NCBI RefSeq assembly: GCF_009494395.1
Contig: NZ_VZCB01000101.1
Span: forward strand, 124,001-188,000
Source: Segatella copri
GTDB taxonomy: Bacteria; Bacteroidota; Bacteroidia; Bacteroidales; Bacteroidaceae
Length of the DNA stretch: 64,000 nucleotides
Direction of reading: 5' to 3'
Within the stretch, counting starts at the first letter, position 1, and the number at the start of each line of letters is the position of its first letter. Under the pieces are notes generated by a model that did not search any database, had not been told where the DNA came from, and was given only the letters and a program-made list of their open reading frames with translations. This document shows positions 32,548 through 39,881 of this stretch, piece after piece. Both the position numbers and the translations under genes were made by a program.

Positions 32548-33480
32548 CTAACACAGTATATCCGTGTTTACGTCTGCCCAGTCATCGGCTCCTACGTCAA
32601 ATCCGGCATCGTCCTTGCTGCCTCCGGAATCCTCCGGAATGTCGAAATCAAAGTTCAATACCAGATGAACATTGCCTATATGGCCCTCTACGGGGAAGGA
32701 ACGGACCTGCTGAGTTACGTCCTGCTCCAGAACATGCAACTTGCCCGTGCGACTCTTGATGTAGAGCTTGAACACATGGGGCTCGGTGCTCTTCTGGCGA
32801 TAGCCGAAGGTGTAGAAGCCGCCCTTGATCTGACCGTCCTTTACCTCGCCGCCAAACAGCAGGCGCTCGGATGGAACTTCATCGGGCAACTCATCGTTTG
32901 CCAACAGCAGCGAACCCGACATTCCCGAAAGACTTGCCCTGATATCAGCCACTCTCTCAAGATGGCGGATGCCATGCACCTCGTAGGTGTATCGGCTCAC
33001 CTTGTTCTCGGGATGAAGCGTGATGACCAGCTCATCTTCCTTGCCATTGTCCTTGACCGAAACCGTTTCCAGATGGTAGCCGCACATCCACGGAGGAGTG
33101 ATGCAGGCTTGCTCGCCATCAGGCGTCTGGACGGAGCGGGTATAGGCGGTAAAATGCCAGAAACTGTCAGTATTCTTCCACAGGATGCCGTCGGCATCAT
33201 AGTTGTAGCTCGCCACGGCATAGTCGTTGGCTGGCAACTCTATCGTCCGGCCTTCGCCATACGGGAAGTCGAATATCCAGGGATCACCTTTGCCTTGGAG
33301 AGGAAAGAAGATGACTCGCATTCCTTCCGGCTTATCGAAGTCTGCCAGCTGTTCCCATTTCAGCACCACTCTGAGGGAGCGGAACTTGACGGTTTCGGGG
33401 AATTTGAGTTCCTTATGCTCGCAGGAAGTCAGGATAAAGGAGAGCAGGAGGATGAAAAATGTAAGGATTCTTCTAATCAT
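32548..33480 (-). CDS. DUF5119 family lipoprotein of the fimbrial operon
   Basis: 310 residues. The ATG ending at 33480 is chosen because AGGAGG ends 6 bp before it; GTG codons just upstream are less likely. The lipobox is LTSC (Cys about 20). The body matches DUF5119, a family found next to fimbrillins (LRVVLKWEQLADFDKPEGMRV; then an FFPLQGKG segment), probably a fimbrial anchor or assembly component. Its first 8 bases overlap the end of the DUF3575 gene, so it was probably translated by coupling. Whether the amber stop in that upstream gene lowers its expression is unknown. Confidence 0.85.
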   Translation of the reverse strand: MIRRILTFFILLLSFILTSCEHKELKFPETVKFRSLRVVLKWEQLADFDKPEGMRVIFFPLQGKGDPWIFDFPYGEGRTIELPANDYAVASYNYDADGILWKNTDSFWHFTAYTRSVQTPDGEQACITPPWMCGYHLETVSVKDNGKEDELVITLHPENKVSRYTYEVHGIRHLERVADIRASLSGMSGSLLLANDELPDEVPSERLLFGGEVKDGQIKGGFYTFGYRQKSTEPHVFKLYIKSRTGKLHVLEQDVTQQVRSFPVEGHIGNVHLVLNFDFDIPEDSGGSKDDAGFDVGADDWADVNTDILC

Positions 33481-34198
33481 CACCACCTCCTTTCCTGTCT
33501 GTGGAATCCATCAGAAAAGAATTTTTCTTTCTGGATTTTCCCTGATTACGGTTCCCTTTGCCCAGAAGCCAGACGAGCGATATTTCAGCCTTTGTAGGGC
33601 CTATCCATTGCCGCTTCTTCGTGGCTTGCCATACGTATTCGCCGTCCTGTGGGAGATATTCGTGGTAGATTCCGCCCCAGTATCCGGCTCCGATGGTGAA
33701 ATCGATGTTCCATCTTCGGGCGATAGGGAGGGAGTAGCCATATTCGGCTCCCACCACGTAGTTCATCTTGTCCCAGAGCGTGCCACCGGGCTTGCCGCCC
33801 ATGTAGCCCCTTCCACCGGTTTCGAAATCGTAGGTAAAGATCTGACCGTACACCCCGACATGATGCCCGGTGAGGGCTTTCCTTCGGGCTGCCTTTCCCA
33901 GCCATTTGCGCAGGGCAACATCTCCACCGTAAGCTCGCCAATACCAATGGCTGTGGTCGTTGTTCCACCAACCATACATGGCGTTGGCGGCAACCGTCTA
34001 TCTCTTGCCGAGGTCGAATTCCACTCCTACGTTGGGAATCAGCAATGCGTCGTATATCATATTCGTCCGTATGTCCATATAGAATGGTTTGTTCATTTTT
34101 ACGGAGTCGTTCTCCTGTTTTATATTCTGTGCCGGCGCTCTGCTGCCATATATTAATAATGTGATGAGGAGTATATATTTGGTTATTCCATTCATCAT
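33473..34198 (-). pseudogene. DUF3575 family protein, interrupted by an in-frame amber stop
   Basis: The frame runs 241 codons from the ATG ending at 34198 and is broken by one TAG at 33998-34000. Before the stop it reads DALLIPNVGVEFDLGKR and after it TVAANAMYGWWNNDHSHWYW, continuous in frame. Family members have Trp at this place (LGKxW), so a single TGG-to-TAG change explains it. Both sides keep the family sequence, with no other damage, so the mutation is recent, or it is a sequencing error, or the stop is read through. The N-terminus has a signal peptide (SRAPAQ). DUF3575 proteins are outer-membrane barrel-like proteins common in fimbrial operons. Confidence 0.85.
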
Positions 34199-34247
34199 GT
34201 TATCTAAGAATTGTATATTTTCTGCTATAATTATTCATTTACGGCTG

Positions 34248-34279
34248 CAAAGATACAAAGAGTTTGTAATAATACCAAA
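34248..34279 (-). promoter_or_regulatory. Promoter of the fimbrial operon
   Basis: On the minus strand TTTG (34276-34279), a 20 bp spacer and TATCTTTG (34248-34255), a perfect match to the phylum consensus, 50 bp before the DUF3575 start. The rest of the gap up to the ABC-F gene holds only that gene's terminator. Confidence 0.8.
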
Positions 34280-34364
34280 TTGAAATAGTTAAAACTTTAT
34301 AAAGAAAATGAGATTATTATTATTTGTCAAGAATGTTGCCTTTGGGGGAACAAAATAATAAGAA

Positions 34365-34402
34365 AAGGTGTATTGCAAAAAAAACGATTTGCAATACACC
34401 TT
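34365..34402 (-). terminator. Terminator of the ABC-F gene
   Basis: AAGGTGTATTGCAAA (34365-34379) and its exact complement at 34388-34402 form a 15 bp stem with an 8 nt loop. On the minus strand it is followed by TCTTATTATTTTG. Confidence 0.82.
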
Positions 34403-34407
34403 GAATA

Positions 34408-36042
34408 TTATTTCTTCTCCAGCTCCTGAAGGCTTTCCATTTTCTTGGATTCCAGGAACTCGTAGATGCCGCAGAGATGCTCACGGACGCGGCCGTGGCC
34501 GAATTCGTAGACCTTGCAGACAAGACCATCAAGGAAATCACGGTCATGGCTCACCACGATGAGTGTACCGTCGAAATCCAGAAGCGCCTGCTTCAATACA
34601 TCCTTCGTCTTCAGGTCGAGATGGTTGGTAGGCTCATCGAGAATCAGCAGATTCACCGGCTCCAGCAGCAGCTTGAGGATGGCAAGACGGGTGCGCTCGC
34701 CACCCGACAACACCTTCACCTTCTTGGTAGAATCCTCGCCACCAAACATGAAGGCACCGAGCAGATCACGAATCTTGTTGCGGATTTCGCCCTTTGCAAC
34801 ATCGTCGATGGTCTGGAATACCGTAAGCTCGCCATCGAGCAGAGAAGCCTGATTCTGAGCGAAATAGCCAATCTGGACATTATGTCCCAGCTCTAGTCTG
34901 CCTTCGTTCTGAAGCTGACCCATGATGCATTTCACGAGCGTAGACTTACCCTCTCCGTTTCTTCCCACGAAGGCAATCTTGTCGCCTCGCTCCACGGTGA
35001 GGTTCACGCCGCTGAAAATCTGCTTGCCGTCGAACGACATCGCTACATCGCTCATCTGCACCGGATAGTTGCCGCTGCGTGGACTAGGCGGGAACTTGAG
35101 ACGCAGACGGCTGGTGTCCTCCTCATCCACCTCGATGAGTTCCAGTTTCTCCAGCATCTTCACGCGGCTCTGTACCTGGAAGGTCTTGGAATAGGTTCCC
35201 TTGAAGCGTTCGATGAAGTCCTTGGTCTCGGCAATCATCTTCTGCTGTTCCTCATATTTCTTCATCTGCTGCTCGCGGCGCTCCTTTCTGAGTTCCAGAT
35301 ACTGGCTGTAGGTAGCCTTGTAGTCGTAGATTCTGCCCATGGTCACCTCTATGGTTCTAGTCGTGATATCGTCAACGAATTTGCGGTCGTGACTGATGAC
35401 AACCACCGCCTTCGAACTGTTGATGATGAAGTCTTCCAGCCATCCGATAGATTCGATGTCGAGGTGGTTGGTCGGCTCATCGAGGAGCAGTACGTCGGGC
35501 GATTTCAGGAGCAGCTTAGCCAGTTCTATACGCATGCGCCATCCACCGGAGAACTCGCTGGTAGGGCGGTTGAAGTCGGAGCGTTCGAAGCCCAGTCCGA
35601 GCAGCGTCTTCTCCACGTCTTCCTCGAAATGGGTCATATCGATGGCATAGAATTTTTCTGACAGAGAAGATACCTTTTCGATGAGCTGCATGTAGTCATC
35701 GCTGTCGTAGTCGGTACGTGTGGTGAGTTCGTTGTTGATGCGGTCGATTTCCGCCTGCATTTCGTGCAGATGGGCGAACGCCTGGCAAGTTTCCTCGAAT
35801 ACGGTGCGTCCGTCTTCGGTCATGAGATGCTGTGGCAGATAGGCGATGACGCAATCTTTCGGAGCCGAGACCGAGCCACGTGTGGCAGTTCTCACGCCTG
35901 CGATGATCTTGAGCAGGGTACTTTTTCCTGCGCCATTCTTTCCCATCAGGGCTATACGGTCCTTCTCATTGATCTGGAAGGAAATGTCTTTGAATAGGGT
36001 GGTGCCGCCAAATTCTACGGTCAATCCATCAACTGTAATCAT
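34408..36042 (-). CDS. ABC-F family ATPase
   Basis: 544 residues with two ATP-binding cassettes and no membrane domain. Domain 1 (about 1-255) has GKNGAGKST, SGGWRMRIELAK and VLLLDEPTNHLD. Domain 2 (about 315-530) has GRNGEGKST, SGGERTRLAILK and LLILDEPTNHLD. A charged helical linker (about 240-310) lies between them, as in ribosome-associated ABC-F proteins (YbiT/YdiF/Uup type). It probably acts on the ribosomal E site during translation. No feature marks it as an antibiotic-resistance form. Confidence 0.93.
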   Translation of the reverse strand: MITVDGLTVEFGGTTLFKDISFQINEKDRIALMGKNGAGKSTLLKIIAGVRTATRGSVSAPKDCVIAYLPQHLMTEDGRTVFEETCQAFAHLHEMQAEIDRINNELTTRTDYDSDDYMQLIEKVSSLSEKFYAIDMTHFEEDVEKTLLGLGFERSDFNRPTSEFSGGWRMRIELAKLLLKSPDVLLLDEPTNHLDIESIGWLEDFIINSSKAVVVISHDRKFVDDITTRTIEVTMGRIYDYKATYSQYLELRKERREQQMKKYEEQQKMIAETKDFIERFKGTYSKTFQVQSRVKMLEKLELIEVDEEDTSRLRLKFPPSPRSGNYPVQMSDVAMSFDGKQIFSGVNLTVERGDKIAFVGRNGEGKSTLVKCIMGQLQNEGRLELGHNVQIGYFAQNQASLLDGELTVFQTIDDVAKGEIRNKIRDLLGAFMFGGEDSTKKVKVLSGGERTRLAILKLLLEPVNLLILDEPTNHLDLKTKDVLKQALLDFDGTLIVVSHDRDFLDGLVCKVYEFGHGRVREHLCGIYEFLESKKMESLQELEKK

Positions 36043-36089
36043 ATCTTTTTTCTTGTTCTAATGTTTATTTCTTCTGTTGATGCAAGCCA

Positions 36090-36851
36090 TCAATCGATGA
36101 TATGATTGATGACCATTCCTGCGATTGCCATGCCGAAAGTGGCGGTGATGTGGCAGAGCGAACCGTTGATCTGCGCCTTTGTTGAGCACCATTCGTGTTC
36201 CACGAGTCGCTGGTCGCCCCTGTTCTGCATCGGCTTTTCCTCGCTGAAAACGCATTGGAATTTGCGACGGGGGAACGTCTTGTTCTTCTTGAATTTCTTG
36301 CGCAGGGCCCTTGCCAGCGGATCGCCATCCACCTTCCAGAACTCAGCCTTCCTCACCATGAACGGGTCGCTGCGGAGGGCTGCACCCATCGAAGAAATGA
36401 AGGTGATTTCCTTCGGAAGGGAAGTGGCACGGAGAATCAGATCTGCCTTGTCCTTCAGCGAGTCGATGGCATCGATGATGAAGTCGTATTCCTCCATGTG
36501 GAATTCGTCGGCTGTTTCTGCCTGATATATTTTCTGATAGGCGGTGATGTTGGCATCAGGGTTGATATCCAGCAGGCGCTGGCGCAGTGCATCCACCTTC
36601 ACCTCGCCGATGGTGCGGCTGGTTGCCATCAGCTGGCGGTTGCAGTTGGTCACGCAGACGCGGTCGCTGTCCACGATGGTGATGTTCCTCACGCCGCTTC
36701 TCAGCAGTCCCTCAGCGCACCATGACCCCACGCCTCCGATACCGAAGATGAGCACTCGTGCCGACTGTAATTTCTCAAGATTATCCTTTCCCAGGAGCAG
36801 TTCCGTCCGTCGCTGCATTCCCCGCTCCATTGCTGTTATTTTATTTCCCAT
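36090..36851 (-). CDS. tcdA: tRNA threonylcarbamoyladenosine dehydratase (TcdA/YgdL)
   Basis: A 253-residue E1-like enzyme that dehydrates t6A37 of tRNA to the cyclic form ct6A. The N-terminal region has FGIGGVGSWCAEGLLRSGV (nucleotide-binding Rossmann loop), then DSDRVCVTNCNRQL and the conserved FIIDAIDSLKDKADLI. The C-terminus ends early in FGMAIAGMVINHII. Members are 245-270 residues, so length is normal. It is transcribed from the promoter at 36901-36932 and ends 47 bp before the ABC-F gene, with which it could be co-transcribed. Confidence 0.93.
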   Translation of the reverse strand: MGNKITAMERGMQRRTELLLGKDNLEKLQSARVLIFGIGGVGSWCAEGLLRSGVRNITIVDSDRVCVTNCNRQLMATSRTIGEVKVDALRQRLLDINPDANITAYQKIYQAETADEFHMEEYDFIIDAIDSLKDKADLILRATSLPKEITFISSMGAALRSDPFMVRKAEFWKVDGDPLARALRKKFKKNKTFPRRKFQCVFSEEKPMQNRGDQRLVEHEWCSTKAQINGSLCHITATFGMAIAGMVINHIID

Positions 36852-36900
36852 TCAATTATCTTTTTATTATCTTTCAACCTTGCTTTGCGCAATTCCGGTG

Positions 36901-36932
36901 CAAAGATATAAAGATTTTCTGTATCTACCAAA
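36901..36932 (-). promoter_or_regulatory. Promoter for tcdA
   Basis: On the minus strand TTTG (36929-36932), a 20 bp spacer and TATCTTTG (36901-36908), perfect to consensus, about 50 bp before the ATG. Confidence 0.8.
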
Positions 36933-37000
36933 TTTTTGCATGTGATAAGGAGCGATTTTCAACAACTTACGATTTGAAACTTAGTTAAAGAAATCAAACT

Positions 37001-37054
37001 CTATGTTTTGTGGGGCGCATCTCTATGTTTTGCGGTATAGAAAACTATGTTTTG
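37001..37054. repeat. Three CTATGTTTTG direct repeats at 22 bp spacing
   Basis: Identical CTATGTTTTG copies at 37001-37010, 37023-37032 and 37045-37054; the 12 bp between copies differ. A constant 22 bp step, near two helical turns, puts all copies on the same DNA face. Confidence 0.8.
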
Positions 37055-37101
37055 CCATATAAATCAGCATATTACAAAGTAATACCCGTTTTTCTGGAAC
37101 G

Positions 37102-37273
37102 TATTCAGTATTCAGTTATTCAGTTTTTTTCGCTGTGGTTACCATTCTCTGTATAGATAGTATATTATATATATATATAAATATATATATATAATATAAA
37201 ATAATTACTTACAATTTATAACTACAAAAAGGGTAACTATCGCGAAAAAAACTGAATAACTGAATACTGAATA
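37102..37273. repeat. 172 bp element with perfect 32 bp terminal inverted repeats
   Basis: The 32 bases at 37102-37133 (begins TATTCAGTATTCAG, ends TTTTTTTCGC) are exactly the reverse complement of 37242-37273. Pairing continues imperfectly inward to a shared GTTACC. The centre (37161-37199) is almost pure TA and is itself near-palindromic. The arms contain three TATTCAG words. No coding potential and no obvious target duplication. It could fold into one large cruciform; it resembles a MITE or fold-back element. Confidence 0.85.
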
Positions 37274-37334
37274 ACCTTTTAGGTACCATACGCCCTGGGT
37301 ATCATGGCAGCATAAGGGGAAAATCCAATAGACA

Positions 37335-37363
37335 AGCAGCATCCCGGCATAAGGGATGCTGCT
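37335..37363. terminator. Hairpin after the phosphoribosyltransferase gene
   Basis: AGCAGCATCCC (37335-37345) pairs perfectly with GGGATGCTGCT (37353-37363), 7 nt loop. On the minus strand it follows the gene but has a poor T-run. Confidence 0.6.
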
Positions 37364-37372
37364 AATCTGTTT

Positions 37373-37972
37373 TTATTTTGCCTGATCATAACCATCAGAA
37401 ATCTTTTTACCTAAAGCCAATGCGCCTATCACGGAAGCACCCATTGCCTTGAGCTTTTCTGCAAATCGGGAAATGGAACCACCTGTGGCTATCATGTCAT
37501 CAAACAGCAAAACCTTCTTCCCTTTAAAGAAAGACTCGTCAATATGAAGCGTATCTGTTTCATCGCCATCTTCATCTTTCTCTGTCGTATAGCTAAAGGC
37601 ATCGTAAGCATTCTGAAGTCCGGTCTGTGCGCAAACCTGTTCACTGAAGCTACGGAAGCGACGCTCTGTGTGCTTTTTCAATGAGGCAGGAATACAGACA
37701 AGCGTAATGGATGAACTTTCATTGCCCAAAACATCTTTAAGAAAGGATACAACCATATCAATAGCCTTTTTTAAAGCTTGCTGATGATCTATTTCTGTCG
37801 TCAACTCAGAGTTTCCTTTAAAATTGACTATAAGTTCACGCTTCTCCCATTCCTCTGGCGAAAGTTCAAAGGTACCAAAGGCACTGAAAGCCGCATAATC
37901 GACCAACCAACTGTAGTGAAGACCATCACTAAGACATGGCCATTGACTGATGTTTTCTGAAATAACTGCCAT
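37373..37972 (-). CDS. Phosphoribosyltransferase-domain protein
   Basis: 199 residues. An upstream TTG (37978) is rejected in favour of the ATG ending at 37972. The PRPP-binding motif VLLFDDMIATGGS lies at about residues 152-164, with the paired acidic residues and TGGS loop of type I PRTases. The N-terminal 100 residues are not typical of purine or pyrimidine PRTases; the overall shape is nearest to ComF-like proteins but without their zinc-finger. Substrate unknown. It stands alone, next to the inverted-repeat element, and has a -7 element TAATTTTG at 38039-38046. Confidence 0.8.
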   Translation of the reverse strand: MAVISENISQWPCLSDGLHYSWLVDYAAFSAFGTFELSPEEWEKRELIVNFKGNSELTTEIDHQQALKKAIDMVVSFLKDVLGNESSSITLVCIPASLKKHTERRFRSFSEQVCAQTGLQNAYDAFSYTTEKDEDGDETDTLHIDESFFKGKKVLLFDDMIATGGSISRFAEKLKAMGASVIGALALGKKISDGYDQAK

Positions 37973-38098
37973 AGACAAGAATGATTTTTCTAATTACTAG
38001 TATATGTTCTATTGATAGCGACTGATAGCTACCTTCTGCAAAATTATAAAAATATATTGATATAGCCATGCTTTTTATCGATTTTTTGTTTTTTTTAT

Positions 38099-38129
38099 TT
38101 TGTGTTGTCTCTAAAAAGCAGTAACTTTG
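38099..38129 (+). promoter_or_regulatory. Promoter for the YitT-family gene
   Basis: TTTG (38099-38102), a 19 bp spacer and TAACTTTG (38122-38129). The ATG follows 30 bp later. Confidence 0.75.
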
Positions 38130-38159
38130 CACCCGAAATAAAAATATACATAATTATAT

Positions 38160-39080
38160 ATGACTAGAAAAAGTAAAATTCACGAAATCCGTGATTACAT
38201 GATTATTGCATTTGCAATGATTGAGGGAAGTATCGGCCTTAACATTTTCCTGCTTCCAAACCATATTACGATGGGTGGAGTAGGAGGTATCGCTTCCATC
38301 CTGTGCTGGGGATTCGGCATTCCAGTATCTGTATCCTACTTCGCACTCAACGTTTTCCTGCTGATTATTGCCTTTCGTATCTTAGGCTATAAATTCTGCC
38401 TTAAAACCATTTATGGAGTGGCAATCTTTGCCATTACCTCGCGCATTATTGAGACCCAGACCGTGGGAATGACTCCTCTACTGCACGATCAACCCTTCAT
38501 GGCAACGGTTATCGGTGCATTCTTCATGGGAAGCAGTGCCGGACTTGGTCTTTCTGCCAATGGTTCTACGGGAGGCAGTGATACGGTAGCCGCCATGATC
38601 AACAAGTACTGGAACATTTCATTGGGGCATGCTATCATGGTTTGCGACCTCTGCATCATTACCAGTTCTTATTTTGTTCTTCAATCTTGGGAACAGGTCA
38701 TCTATGGCTATGTCTGTCTTTTTGTGGTATCGATTTGTGTAGACCATATTGTCAACACACTTCGCCGCTCGGTACAGTTCTTCATCATTTCAGATAAATA
38801 TCTGGAACTGAGTGCAGCCATCAATACTGCAGCCGATAGAGGATGTACTATCATGGATGGTCATGGATGCTATAGTGGCAAGGATGTACACATGCTCTTT
38901 GTGTTGGCCCGACAGCGTGAATCGCAGAAAATATTCCGTCTCATCGATGAAATAGACCCTGCAGCATTCGTCAGTCAAAGTGCCGTAATTGGTGTGTACG
39001 GTGAAGGATTCGACCGATTTAAAACGGGCAAGACAATCAATATACCAGGTAAGAAGCTTGTTGCAAGCTTTAAATCATAA
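38160..39080 (+). CDS. YitT family membrane protein (DUF161/DUF2179)
   Basis: 306 residues: five or six membrane helices (about 12-200), including the family motifs LPNHITMGGVGGIA and GSSAGLGLSANGSTGGSDTVA, then a soluble DUF2179 domain (about 210-300) with GCTIMDGHGCYSGKD. Members are widespread and their function is not settled; some are thought to move small solutes. Single gene with its own promoter and a hairpin after the stop, convergent with the DedA gene. Confidence 0.9.
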   Translation: MTRKSKIHEIRDYMIIAFAMIEGSIGLNIFLLPNHITMGGVGGIASILCWGFGIPVSVSYFALNVFLLIIAFRILGYKFCLKTIYGVAIFAITSRIIETQTVGMTPLLHDQPFMATVIGAFFMGSSAGLGLSANGSTGGSDTVAAMINKYWNISLGHAIMVCDLCIITSSYFVLQSWEQVIYGYVCLFVVSICVDHIVNTLRRSVQFFIISDKYLELSAAINTAADRGCTIMDGHGCYSGKDVHMLFVLARQRESQKIFRLIDEIDPAAFVSQSAVIGVYGEGFDRFKTGKTINIPGKKLVASFKS

Positions 39081-39082
39081 AA

Positions 39083-39118
39083 AAGCGGGGGCGTCATGGA
39101 TATATGGCGCTCCCGCTT
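39083..39118. terminator. Terminator between YitT and DedA genes
   Basis: AAGCGGGGGCGTCAT pairs with ATGGCGCTCCCGCTT (39083-39097 and 39104-39118) with internal mismatches. T-rich sequence follows on the plus strand and A-rich precedes it, suiting convergent genes. Confidence 0.75.
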
Positions 39119-39140
39119 CTTCGTTTCAGTATATTTAAAA

Positions 39141-39782
39141 TTATTTTTTCTTCATTCCTTTATAGACAAGGAAAGCTACTACTATCACCGCCAAGCCCAG
39201 GATGATATAGCCCAACTCATGGCTGTATTTCAAGGCCTGCTGATAAACATCCTGTGTGGTCTTATAGTCTGTATACTTATAAATACCCCATCCGATGGTA
39301 GCCAGAACCGTATTCCATACACCTGCACCTATTGTGGTATAGAGCAGGAATTTGCCTACATGCATACCTGCCAGACCAGCAGGAATACTGATAAGCTGAC
39401 GGACTGCTGGCACTAAACGTCCAAAAATGGTAGAGGCTGCACCATGCTTGCGGAAATACTCTTCTGCCACTTCAACCTTCTTACGGTCTATCAGACACAT
39501 GTGTCCCAGGCGACTATCTGCAAAACGATAGATGATAGGGCGACCCACCCATTTTGCCAAACAGTAATTAATCAACGCACCGAGGTCTGCACCGACAGTT
39601 GCAAAAACAATGACCAGAAGGAAAGACATTCCACTGTTTGGATCCATCGCCTTCCACGCTGCTGGCGGAACAACAACCTCAGAAGGAAAAGGTATGAACG
39701 AACTTTCGATAGCCATGAACAGTGCAACCACCCAATAGCTCAAATTATCTAGAATCCAAAGAAAAAGATCTGCTGTATTCAT
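39141..39782 (-). CDS. DedA family membrane protein
   Basis: 213 residues, four or five hydrophobic segments. The family signature is present: FGRLVPAVRQLISIPAGLAGM, and GALINYCLAKWVGRPI earlier. DedA-family (VTT-fold) proteins flip phospholipids, including recycling of undecaprenyl phosphate in some members. The N-terminus has an amphipathic segment with E-S-S-F-I-P-F-P-S, also typical. It lies downstream of glnS, 100 bp away, and may be transcribed with it. Confidence 0.92.
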   Translation of the reverse strand: MNTADLFLWILDNLSYWVVALFMAIESSFIPFPSEVVVPPAAWKAMDPNSGMSFLLVIVFATVGADLGALINYCLAKWVGRPIIYRFADSRLGHMCLIDRKKVEVAEEYFRKHGAASTIFGRLVPAVRQLISIPAGLAGMHVGKFLLYTTIGAGVWNTVLATIGWGIYKYTDYKTTQDVYQQALKYSHELGYIILGLAVIVVAFLVYKGMKKK

Positions 39783-39811
39783 TATCCTAATATAATCTAG
39801 TGCTTATATAT

Positions 39812-39875
39812 GGGTTAGGAGTTAAGAAGTATTACAGTATTTCCATACCATAAAAACTTCTAACTCCCAACTCCC
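39812..39875. repeat. Imperfect inverted repeat between glnS and the DedA gene
   Basis: GGGTTAGGAGTTAAGAAGT (39812-39830) is nearly complementary to ACTTCTAACTCCCAACTCCC (39856-39875). It could weakly terminate glnS transcripts, but no T-run follows on the minus strand. The right arm holds two AACTCCC words. Confidence 0.5.
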
Positions 39876-39881
39876 AAGAAA

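Larger units (their letters stand above)
36852..37372. other. 521 bp gene-free region rich in repeats
   Basis: Between tcdA and the phosphoribosyltransferase, both on the minus strand. It contains, in order, the tcdA promoter (36901-36932), three 22 bp spaced direct repeats (37001-37054), a 172 bp inverted-repeat element with an AT-rich core (37102-37273) and a hairpin (37335-37363). No open reading frame looks real. This is the most repeat-dense spot of the window. Confidence 0.7.

Noticed and set aside
37161..37200. Replication origin
   Set aside because: An AT-rich core alone is not enough: no DnaA-box cluster and no dnaA nearby; the core fits the middle of an inverted-repeat element better.
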